This document shows positions 10,827 through 20,193 of a stretch of DNA of 64,000 nt, piece after piece. The position numbers and the translations under genes are program-made. This DNA comes from Chalara sp. BL73 (lineage: Eukaryota > Ascomycota > Leotiomycetes > Helotiales): positions 806,001-870,000 of the forward strand of contig CAKJVC010000092.1 of NCBI GenBank assembly GCA_918026815.1. Direction: 5' to 3'. Every line of letters begins with the position of its first letter. Within the stretch, counting starts at the first letter, position 1. The notes beneath the pieces are model-generated. The model was given only the letters and a program-made list of their open reading frames with translations, had not been told where the DNA came from and did no database searches.

Positions 10827-12608
10827 CCTATCCAATTGCGCCATAGGAGTAGTCAAACAACCCAAAATATTTGCTCATCCATATTTCCGAACTCAACATG
10901 CCAGGAAATCATATAGCTAAGGGATGTGCTTTAGGTACAATTTAATTTACTAAGTACCCACCTGCGGCCAGATTGTGGCACTATCACCAGACAGAATCTA
11001 CGTATCAGTCCTATTGCGAAATATCAAAGTCCAGCTCGATAACTTAAACTGGCGCACTTCCCCTGGCGTTAGGCTGGCCATCCATTTCCCTTCAATCGGT
11101 AACACTACCAACGGACAACCGTTTTACTGCATGAGACCGGTCAACCTTTTTGGATCACTGCGCGGAAATTGGTAAATATATCGAGATACCCTTTTGCTTG
11201 AACGTAACAGTCATGTTCACATCTATTTACTTTGACTTCGAACTTAAACCAATCTTCAACCGCTCTAGTCTCACGATACCTACTATCGCTTATTCGAGAT
11301 GTTATCTAGCGCTTTCATAGCTTTACTAGAGAAAATGCAGTTCTGATTGGCGTTGATAACTAGCATCAAAGTACTCGTCACCACCAGAAGCCTAAACGAT
11401 CAAAGCAATGGGCATTCTCTGTTGCCTCCGCCTCTTCACCTCCTCTACCACCTCACCACCGCCATACCCCCCCTCGTATTTTTCCTCTATTTCCCCCACT
11501 TCCTGGGCCCTATGCTACTATCAAGAGGGAATGCAAGTATTTCGCGGCTCCTCCACTAAAAAAGATCCCTTTATATACCTCAATCCATGTATCAAAGCCT
11601 AATTGCAAGCCGAGCATAAAAAAGGTAAACAAGTTAATCAGGTAAATATATGCTCTTATGGTGGGAGGCAAAAGGCGGGCTATGCGGTACCGAAGAGATA
11701 AGTGATTTGGATGGAGACGAAGAGTTTGTAGGAAAGAGGGTGGCTGCCAAAGGAAGAGCGTAGAGAATCTGAGGGAAAGAGTTATGAGTCTCAGAGGCAT
11801 AGAAAAAGAGAAATCTAAATTGCCATCTTGAGGATATAGTCGAAGGATCATTATTTGAAATTATTATGTTAGATCGGGCCTCTTAAACAACATTGCCCGA
11901 CATCAGGGTCCAGATTCATTAACAGGTGGAGAGCGAGCTGAACGCGCAAATTATCGTTGCAGAACTCAGGATTCTGATGATCCATGAAATGAAGGTGTTT
12001 TCCTAGAGTTGTATCCGCCTCATCCTATTGCAGACTCTCTCTTTGAGTCTGCGTGAAATAGCGGACACAACCTAGTCTCGAGGGACAACAGTCTCCTGAG
12101 AGCCATCAGACTTCCAGGATGACATTGCCCAGCCCTTTTGTAATACGGAACTCGGGAAGAAAATTTCATCCTGAGTTTGTGATATTCAGCGTTCAAATAC
12201 ATGGTCACTGCTGAATTATCATAACAGTATGGAGCATAAAGCCCGCTGATCCATGGTATCAAACATTTCGTTACTATAAACAAAGCCGCAATTATCCTTG
12301 TCGATAATTCTCAGGATTGTCTTGTCCATGAAGGAGTGGCTTCATCAAGGCTCCTCATTCATGGCGATTAGTACAATTCGAAACAAAGGTGACACAGCGG
12401 GCAAGGAAGTGTCAATATTCAGGGGCTATACCACGTGATATATGTTTTTGCCGAGGGACGTGCACATGCAACTGCGTCACCTTGCTTACCCCTCAGGCAG
12501 CAGCACTCTTTAATTATTCCCCAGAGTCCACTTTCTTGAAGGCGTTACACCAGGTTATGTGCTTACTTTCAATGTTCTGTGAACCTGCAAGACCCACTAC
12601 CTCTCATT
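10827..12608. other. Long intergenic region upstream of the P450
   Basis: About 1.8 kb. A minus-strand frame at 11510-11851 encodes a hydrophobic stretch (AYIYLINLFTFFMLGLQLGF) that might be a fragment of a membrane protein, but I found no start context, splice partners or family match. The rest shows nothing, apart from the presumed P450 promoter near 12400-12608. Confidence 0.4.
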
Positions 12609-14500
12609 ATGTACCAGTATACTCCAGTGCTAATTACAACTGTGCTTACTGCCGTTCTCGTTTTCTCTTTTCCTCAGTACTTGACAACTGAAAGAGTTTC
12701 TCACTCAGTGGTTCGGTTCGGCATCGTCGACTTTTTACTTTTCCTAATATGGAAAGTATTTATATATCCATTCTTCTTCAGTCCCCTGAGAAATCTTCCG
12801 GGACCAACTGTAAGACCGTTTACTACCTCCTCTATTCTGAATGCTGAAATCGTTGTAGTCATATAATATCTTCATCGGAAGCGCCGCAACTCAAATATCC
12901 AAGTTCACGTCAGAGCAACTCCGTCAATGGAGCGAAACCATTCCAAATAATGGCTTGTTACGCTTTCGATCATTTGGAAACCAAGAACGATTGATCGTGA
13001 CGAGCCCGGAAGCACTCAAGTCAGTCCTTTCCGACAACAATTATGACTATGAGAAACCGCAGGGAATAAGAAAGTTTCTTGTCATGATTCTAGGTGAAGG
13101 ATTGATTTTGGCGGAAGGAGGACTCCATAAGTTTCAGAGAAAGCATTTGCTACCGGCTTTTCAGGTCCAGCATATAAGAGGACTTTACCCGGTCTTTTGG
13201 GATAAGTCAAAAGGCTTGGTGGATGCGATTGCTGCTGAACTGCTTGAGGGAAAGGGGGCATTGGTAAACCCTAAGGCTTCTAAATCATGGTATGCGCTAA
13301 TTTCTCAAGGCATTACCTGGTGCAGATAGTGAAAAGCATGTTGGTCTTTCTCCTGTGATTGAGTTTGATGATTTCGCCACACGGGTAACATTGGTAAGCT
13401 TTGCTAGAGCACCTTTGTTCTCATTTTAATCTAATACGAGAAGGATATCATTGGCCTCGCCGGCATGGGGCTTGAGTTCAACTCACTTCGCAACTTTGAC
13501 AATGAAATGTATGTGTCTCTTCGGGCCGAATAGTGTCAAAGACGAAACCGAGTAACGAGCTTGAATGCTGATTCTGATTTCTCAAAGTGTCCGAGACTAT
13601 AACTCCCTCCTCGAACCTTCCAAAAGACGAGCACTCTACTTCGTCTCAAATATTCTCGGCCCTCAAGATCTCATCCAAGCACTTCCTATCGAGCAGACTC
13701 TTGAATTACGGCGCATCACAACCAACCTGAAAAAGTTTTGCATGGAGCTCGTCCGCGAGAAGCGCCAGACCGCGGTTGTGGCAAAGCCAAAGAAAGATAT
13801 GGATATTCTCTCCCTTTTAATTGAATCAAATGATTTCAGCGACGAAGACCTGGTAGATCAACTCCTCACATTCCTCGCGGCTGGCCACGAAACTACTTCT
13901 TCGACACTGACATGGGCCGTCTACCTCCTGGCCATAAATCAAGACTGGCAAACCCGTCTCCGTGCCGAAATCCGCAGTAACCTTCCAGTGCGCTCCACCA
14001 CCCAGCCACCTACCCCTGCCGAGATCGAAGCTCTGCCCATCCTGAACGCCATTTGTAACGAGACCCTCCGTCTCTACCCCGTCGTCCCTGTCACTGTTCG
14101 CACCGCTATTCATCCAACCACGATTTCCGTCGCCGGCTACCCACAACCCGTTCCAGCGGGAACTCGTCTACTGATATCCCCGTGGGCCATCAACCGCTCG
14201 CCTGATCTCTGGGGTGAGAAAGCAGACCAGTTTGTACCGAACCGATGGTTGGAGGATGGGATGGCAAACACAGGTGGCGCGACGAATAATTATGCGAATA
14301 TGACCTTTTTGCATGGTCCGAGGAGCTGTATTGGCCAGGGATTTGCGAAGGCGGAGTTTAAGTGCTTGCTTGCTGTGCTAGCAGGCGCTATGAAGTGGGA
14401 GATGGCAGACCCGGGGAAGGTTGTGCAACCGATGGCGGTGGTTACTACAAAGGTTGTTGATGGAATAAAGGTTAGGATGGAAATGGTTGATGGTTGGTGA
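12609..14500 (+). CDS. cytochrome P450 monooxygenase
   Basis: This 555-residue P450 has five exons with introns at 12810-12858, 13264-13309, 13394-13443 and 13509-13587, totalling 1668 nt. An N-terminal hydrophobic anchor (two stretches within residues 5-65) and the hinge LRNLPGPT place it in the ER membrane, where it would accept electrons from P450 reductase. The I-helix oxygen-binding motif is AGHETTSS (350-357), the K-helix ExxR is ETLR (410-413), the PERF-like segment is FVPNRW, and the heme-ligand loop is FLHGPRSCIG with Cys499. All key residues are intact. The substrate is unknown. It stands alone without obvious pathway partners, and the nearest enzymes are the ASST-like protein and the methyltransferase region. 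Confidence 0.92.
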
Positions 14501-15108
14501 TGAATGGCGGTGCTTTGCCTGCGATTCTGGGTAGTCTATGTATTATGAAGCAATTAGGTTGTCTTTTTGGGATATATTGGCTAACGCTTGTGTGGCTTTC
14601 ACGAGAAACGAAATGAGCTAAATATGTCGTATAATGATAGTTTTCAATCATAAGGCTATACATCTTTGGGACATGTCATTGACAACTGGCAAATAAAAGC
14701 ATGACAATTCAGAGTTTAATGAAATCATTTGAATTCCTATATGAAACTATCCAATACGTCTAAAGCCCTTTTACATTGTCGCCATATTGACGCGTTTATG
14801 GAGCGCGGTACAGTTTGGTGCGGCATATTTTGGTAAACCATTCAAAAACGCGTTTTACAATTAGGACAGCAAACATGCTAGTTCAGGCAACAAGAGGAAA
14901 GAATAAGGACCCTGAATCCAGCACGCACATAAAAGAACAACGTGGAACTGCTCCATCCTTCTTACCTTCACAACAAAAGCTATCCCAAAACGGTCAAATC
15001 TCAGCACCAAAGCGTTCAACTCCATCTTAGCTAAAGATCCAACTCAGAATTCATACACCACAACACTCAGCCAAGCGCGAAGCCTCACGCAATCAAAGCG
15101 CGTCCAGA
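14501..15108. other. Intergenic region
   Basis: About 600 bp between the P450 stop and a small spliced frame. It holds two ACGCGT palindromes near 14790 and 14847 but no gene, and is probably the P450 3' UTR plus the promoter of the small gene. Confidence 0.4.
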
Positions 15109-15436
15109 ATGCCTCCGGTCACTTACGTCAACCACTACATCTACAACGACATGTACGTTTCCTCTCCCCCATCTATCCCATTCCACGCCCCACCTAAACA
15201 TCCCTCACAGTAAAACCCACTCAGCAACATCCACCAAGAGCGTTTTCAGATCTTCCGAGGATGGGGATTCCCTCCTAAAACGTTTCTCTCGCTGCTATCT
15301 CGGCGATGACACGCAGCCACCCCAATTTCGATGGGCTGTCTCGCGGGGGTTTATCGTTCCGATATATTCTGCGCCAGCACCACCATCAAGCGTCAAGAAG
15401 GTGGAGGCCGAAGGTTCCAAGGAGAGCGAGAAGTGA
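15109..15436 (+). CDS. small hypothetical protein, 89 residues, one intron
   Basis: A short two-exon frame: ATG at 15109, donor GTACGT at 15153, acceptor CACAG at 15210 with a CCTAAAC branch site, and stop at 15436. Exons of 44 and 226 nt total 270 nt. The product begins MPPVTYVNHYIYND, has a basic/aromatic middle (RFSRCYLGDD, FRWAVSRGFIVPIYS) and a hydrophilic Lys/Glu-rich end. There is no signal peptide, membrane segment or known domain. Exon 2 lacks an ATG, so the gene is seen only after splicing. The splice signals and clean phase are the main support, and I do not recognise the family. Confidence 0.45.
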
Positions 15437-16100
15437 GTGGCCATTGAAGGAATGATATGTGATGCGGGCGAGAGATTAGGAAGGTGTGTGTGTATGCGTG
15501 TGAACGTGGGGCATTGCAGAATGGTTCTGGGACTATAGCTAATGATAATACGAGTATCCTCTCCTAGCGGCAACTAGACCGTTCTCACGCGCTGTTCCAT
15601 CAAGTAATGTGATAGTGCTGGGCATGGTGTTTGATTTGATGCAATTTACTTATGAAAATAATGCATTTAAGTGGTGAAGAAGTAAGCGTGAGGAATTCAT
15701 AGATATCTATCTCGGGCTACTCATACTGGCCTCCGAAATATGAAGTCGGACGCCGATCGGAGGAGCCACTTAAAGACTCCGTACATCCGGCCTTGTAGCG
15801 AAAGCAAGAATAAGAATCGGTAAAGGAACAATAGAGGAATAATGATTTATCTGACTTTCAAAACGTTACACTCAGATAAATTGGATTAAGCTACTAGTTA
15901 AGTTAGAGCCCACGGATCAACTCATTCCTAGATAGCGTAGCCAGTAGTTTCCAGAATATTGAATCTAGATAAGGGGGAAGGAAAAATTAGTTCTATTCTG
16001 GCCAATCGGTTCTAGCACTCGCCTCAAACTTTCAACTCAATGGCCGGTACCCAGGTATTTCTCATGGGGTATATTCCTGTAACTCTCCACCAGCCCTCCC
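15437..16100. other. Intergenic region
   Basis: About 660 bp, moderately AT-rich, between the small spliced frame and the 3' end of a dead O-methyltransferase. I see nothing else. Confidence 0.4.
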
Positions 16101-17315
16101 TATTGAGTCTCTGTTCTTTCATGACATTTTGCTGTCATTATCGTGTTGATATTACCATACCTACTCAACCTTCCCATTCTGCCATTCGCCAAAATACTCG
16201 TAAGCACGACCAACCTGCTCTTAAGACCAGGTATGATGGCTTTATGAATGTTTTGGGAGATTCCGAGCGCGTTAGAACCCCCCCCCCCCCACCAGTCATG
16301 TAGAACCCATTTCATGACGTAGGCTTCAGAGGAGGGAATCGTCTCGGAGAAGTCGCCCGCGATTAGGTTCTTGACCGGCACACGGGGAGAGCGATTCGCG
16401 TATTGTCCGCCAGCCGAGAATAAGGACGTGGTATGGTCAATTACACTAGCGAGATCAAATATACTCCTTTTTATCTTTTTGTGCCCTTGTAGCAAGGAAG
16501 CAACAAGTGCACCGCTCCCACTACCAATATCCAAGATCGTCCTATTAGCAACCTTTTCCCATAAGTAGTTTTGGAGAATACCAGGAGCCATGACGGTAGC
16601 ACCCGCGCCGAGCGTTTTGTGGAGACGAAGAATCCAGCCTTGGGACTGGGAGTACGTGAACATGTTATCGTTAGTATCGAAGTTGATTTGTGCCCCTGAT
16701 CGAACGGCGTCTTCTTTGATGAAAGCAGGTATCCGACGGGCGATATCATAGAATTCGTTGCCATAAAGATTTACCCAATTCGACTAGCCCGTCCAATAGT
16801 CAATTTAGAGTAGAGTAGATGTATGATCGTTGGAAAACCTCTCGCTGACGGCGTCAAAACTGAAGATGCCATTGTTGTATAGAGGCCGCATGATCTGGCC
16901 TAGCCTGTCTGGCCGAACCTTGCTTGCTAGCGCCAGCGCATTCAAGTCTAGCGCGCTTTTGGCTAGAATATCAGGAACTTTAAGTTCTACGGTAGCGCAA
17001 AGGCATTTTGTATTTGCGTGGCCTTAAAAGCGCAGATGTTAGTCGGACTGGAGCATTGCAAATTTCACATTATGCCTCACCTAAAAAGTGATCTGTCAAT
17101 ACCAAGTGAGCTGGCTCTAGCAGTTGCTCGACTTGATGAAGCAGACCGATTGTCTCTGGTGCCATAGCCGCGAGCTTCTTCTCAGGTAGTCTTGCGTCAT
17201 TGCGAAGTGTCGCGTCTAAGTGAGCCCGAGTATCGTCGGCCGTCAACAGTTGGAGAGATAACTTCAAAGAAGAGACAAGTTGTTCGAGCAAGGCTTCTAC
17301 GTCGTTTTTAGCCAT
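16101..17315 (-). pseudogene. O-methyltransferase (COMT-like, SAM-dependent), inactivated
   Basis: The frame shows a fungal secondary-metabolite O-methyltransferase. The N-terminal helices lie at 17070-17315. A middle region from about 17027 down contains ELKVPDILA and IMRPLYNNGIFSF. The Rossmann core has LDIGSGSGALV for SAM binding, and the block GDFSETIPSSEAYVMKWVLHDW follows. Between the dimerisation part and the core, TAA and TAG stops interrupt an otherwise continuous frame near 16805 and 16783. A C-run at 16279-16291 has expanded after LHDW, and a stop follows ERTETQ where the family continues. The splice around 17030-17090 is uncertain. An intact enzyme would methylate a phenolic metabolite. 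Confidence 0.85.
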
Positions 17316-17797
17316 CGGGAAGTCACAAAATCAAGCAGTCTTCGTGGGAAAAGCAACAGAAAGACGTATTCTTCAAGAACAGAAGATGCGATATCTTCGA
17401 CAGACCCCTAGGACCTCGCTTACTTTACCCGAGAGCAGTAGACCCCTGAACAAAGTTACGGCCCGCTGCAAGTTAAGCGAGATGCGCCACTTCCCTTGAC
17501 CTCGCACTTGAGATTCCATCAATGTTTGTGACTTGTTCTTGTTTTCTTCTCGTTCTTCGATGAACTTACCCTTCCTCTCCCATCTGCAACTTCTCTCGAG
17601 TTTCCTCAACTCGAGCATAAACTCAAACTCAAACCCAAAGCAATGCTTTTGTTAATTCGCTTAGAAAGACCTTTGATATTGGCCATTGTAAAGTACCTAG
17701 GGTATCTACTGTAGCACCTCTCAGGAGCCAGAATCAACTTGAGATGTACGACCGACCATCCGTACTTGATGTAGCCCCAAGAACGGGAATCTCAACC
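17316..17797. other. Intergenic region
   Basis: About 480 bp between the dead O-methyltransferase start and the 3' end of the next minus-strand methyltransferase gene. I see no gene. Confidence 0.4.
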
Positions 17798-18704
17798 CTA
17801 TTTTCTGCCCCGGGCAAAGAAGAGTTGCTTCGCGCCTCCAAATCGCGAAGGGAGCTTAGAGACGTCCGGGTGAAGAACATACTCTGATTGGCTACACCCA
17901 GCATCTTCAAAGATCTTTCTCATTTCTTCTTCATCGAAACCCGAGCGCTTCATCGTCTGCTGGGCCCCCTGCAAGTCTTGCTGATACCCCTCGTTGCGTG
18001 CATCTTTTTCATGATCGTGACCATGCACTTCTGGTGCCTTTTGACTCGGGGCCCAGTCGATGATGAGAAGTGAGCCTCCGTCCCTGAGTCTCTCTAGGAG
18101 CTTCGCTGTCATTAGCTGTGGATCTTCAACGTGATGAAGTGCCATGCTCATGACAATGATATCAAAATCGTAGAAATCCACTTTCTTCAACGCCATGGGA
18201 ATCTCAGCTTCTGGCACCAGGAGGTCACCCCGCACGGCGTGCATTTGTTCTTCCGACAGGCTTTGCTTGCGGGCAGCCTCATTGTATTTCTCGACCATGC
18301 CATCTGATACATCAATGCCTCGGATGGTGGTCACGTATGGGGCTAGTGCCTGAGAAGTCTTGGTCAGCAAACTCATGAGCATTGCTATCAGTCATCTTGC
18401 TGCCGGTACGTACAGTTGAGGCAAGCCCATTGCCACAGGCATAATCAAGCAGGGTGACAGGCGTGGTGCCGGATGCCGGCGCGATGCCAATCCAGTCGAT
18501 ATGGCTCTTGATATATTCTGTGATCTGGATTGAGAGATCCACTACCCATTGTTGCTTGGAGATGTCGTCGGCGTTTGCGCTGCAGGGGCATTGAAGGGTT
18601 AGTAAGCTGGATTTGAATTGTTGGAATGGCAAGGGGAAGGGGGAAAGTGGCGCAGCATACTTCCAGTAGGCTCGGTTGAGCTCTCCCAGTGGATTGGACG
18701 CCAT
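17798..18704 (-). CDS. SAM-dependent methyltransferase (class I, small-molecule type)
   Basis: This 253-residue methyltransferase has three exons with introns at 18580-18660 and 18350-18413, totalling 762 nt. It has the class I Rossmann order: motif I LLDYACGNGLAS, then IRGIDVSDGMVEKYN at the acidic ribose-binding strand, then DIIVMSMALHHVEDP at motif IV and LLIIDWAP at the post-core strand. The C-terminal half contains a His/Asp-rich segment (EVHGHDHEKDARNEG). I start at MASNPLGELN, because upstream in-frame residues are low-complexity Thr/Ile repeats. It shares a 155-bp divergent promoter with a dead MFS transporter and lies beside a dead O-methyltransferase, which suggests a former metabolite cluster. 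It appears intact, with unknown substrate. Confidence 0.85.
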
Positions 18705-18859
18705 GATGGTAATGGTAATGGTAGTGGTGATGGTGATGATTGAGTCTTTGTTGTGCAGCGGAGCTGGAGCTGGATCGTGTATGGGACCAACAACCAACAA
18801 TCACCAACAAGGACAAGAATAACAATAACGACGCCACCGCCACTGCCGACCCCTCAGTC
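18705..18859. promoter_or_regulatory. short divergent promoter, methyltransferase / MFS pseudogene
   Basis: Only 155 bp separate the methyltransferase ATG (minus) from the MFS ATG (plus), so the two were probably co-regulated. The 5' part is a TGGTAATGG/TGGTGATGG-type microsatellite. Confidence 0.55.
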
Positions 18860-19388
18860 ATGGACACTTCCGACTTCCCCCAGCCGAAGGGGCTGGCCGC
18901 AATCATGGTTATGCCCTTTCTGGCCATGTTTACCAACAGCCTCGACGCCACCATCATTGCAACCGCCATCCCATACATCACCGACCAGTTCCGCACCACC
19001 AGGGATGTCGCCTGGTATGTGTCGGCGGGCTTCTTGACCTTCGCCGCCTTCCAGTCGATATGGGGAAAGGCGCTGAAGTACTTCCCAATCAAGCCCACCT
19101 TTCTCCTGGCCTTGTTTCTGTTTGAGCTTAGCAGCTTGATATGCGCTGTGGCCCCAAATAGCACGGCTCTCATCTTGGGTCGCACCATCGCCGGTGTTGG
19201 TGGCTCGGGAGTCTCTGCCGGGCGTTTAGTTTGATCACCTTCTCCCCCCCCCTCCTGCCCAGTGCCAGCATATATAGGCGGAGTGGGAGCCACATACGCG
19301 GCGGCTGCATTGCTGGGCTCGCTCCAGGGTGGTGTGTTGACGCAACATGTGACCTGGAAATGGTGCTTCCACCTCAATCTACCGTTTT
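18860..19388 (+). pseudogene. MFS drug/metabolite transporter, truncated and frameshifted
   Basis: The first 125 or so codons are a clear DHA-type MFS N-terminus: MVMPFLAMFTNSLDATIIAT, DVAWYVSAGFL and ICAVAPNSTALILGRTIAGVGGSG. At 19219 the frame breaks. Family sequence AFSLITFS continues one base out of register, and the direct frame hits TGA (19232-19234). A second shift in the C-run near 19245 restores the frame for YIGGVGATYAAAALLG and TWKWCFHLNLP, the end of the sixth helix. Coding sequence then stops at an AT-rich element, and the second half of the transporter is absent. It was probably the exporter partner of the adjacent methyltransferase. Confidence 0.9.
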
Positions 19389-19552
19389 GTAAACGTTTTA
19401 ATTTTAACTTAATAATTGTTTACAACAAGTTTTTATTTTATTGTTTCAAAGTTTAATAAATAAATAATTTGCTTTTTAAACTGTACTAATATTATCTAAA
19501 ATATTTGTTCAAAGTCTTAAAAATTAAACTAGTATTCCTTTTGTAAACGTTT
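19385..19552. repeat. AT-rich insert flanked by 14-bp direct repeats
   Basis: The 14-mer TTTTGTAAACGTTT occurs at 19385-19398 and again at 19539-19552, enclosing about 140 bp of very AT-rich DNA. The core GTAAACGTTTAC at the right end is itself a perfect palindrome, so the ends also read as about 10-bp inverted repeats. The MFS frame ends where this begins and does not resume. It may be a small transposon relic or a deletion scar. I found no target-site duplication. Confidence 0.55.
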
Positions 19553-19561
19553 ACGTGAAGC

Positions 19562-19644
19562 TCCAACTGAGCTCAGTTGGACCTCCACCCCACCTAGCGT
19601 CTCCCACCTAACGTCTCCCACCCAACGTCTCGTTGGGCTCAATG
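19562..19644. repeat. 20-bp palindrome plus three 14-bp tandem units
   Basis: A perfect 20-bp palindrome (TCCAACTGAGCTCAGTTGGA) at 19562-19581 is followed by three tandem copies of a 14-bp unit, CCCACCTAGCGTCT and variants, at 19589-19630. The last copy can pair with the next bases (CCCAACG-TCT-CGTTGGG). A related block with the same three sub-motifs in the same order lies at 56034-56091. Confidence 0.6.
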
Positions 19645-20193
19645 TATAAATAATAGTCGCGCACTTCTCGTACATTGTGAAAAGAATTCTCTGGAAACGA
19701 CATTGACTTCTGTTCTGGATCTTGCATGTGCCGACGCCAATCCCCAGTCATGTCTTAAATCAGATTCGCCGCTGTACTGCTCGCTGGATAAATACTTTGC
19801 GTAAAAGGATACAGCAATATTCATCCTGCATAGGGTTTAGCCACAGTTTATAATTTGCATTTACCGCCATGTTTCGCGAATTTCCTTCCTCAACGAAATC
19901 ACTCAGCCCGCAATATTTCGTAAGTTACTTTCATGCGCGTCAGTCAAGAGGAAGGAGGCCGTAAATATCACACGGACTGGACAGGGAAAGCATCCTGGTT
20001 AAGCCTCACGGGAGGATCCGTCCCCTATTCTAAACGAACCAATCACCTACTCACCACGATTGCGAAGGACTGAGATCAATTCACCAATTCGTTTGATTCT
20101 TTCATTCTACACTGCCCTTACTATCGTTTGGTCAAGTGTTTTCTTACATCCGATCGCAAAATTCCCACTGGAAAGCGGCTTTCCTCATTTACC
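19645..20193. other. Intergenic region
   Basis: About 550 bp between the repeat block and the 3' end of the permease gene. I see no gene. Confidence 0.4.

Noticed and set aside
11510..11851. Minus-strand frame with a membrane-like segment
   Set aside because: Isolated, with no recognised family and a glycine-rich out-of-frame continuation. Not enough to call a gene; noted in the spacer entry.
16279..16292. C13 homopolymer as a sequencing error that alone breaks the O-methyltransferase
   Set aside because: The frame actually continues through it. The inactivating lesions are separate in-frame stops elsewhere, so a homopolymer error cannot rescue the gene.
18445..19377. 310-codon minus-strand open frame
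   Set aside because: It lies antisense to the MFS relic and overlaps the methyltransferase start. It is low-complexity His/Tyr repeats and mirrored MFS codons, a shadow frame.
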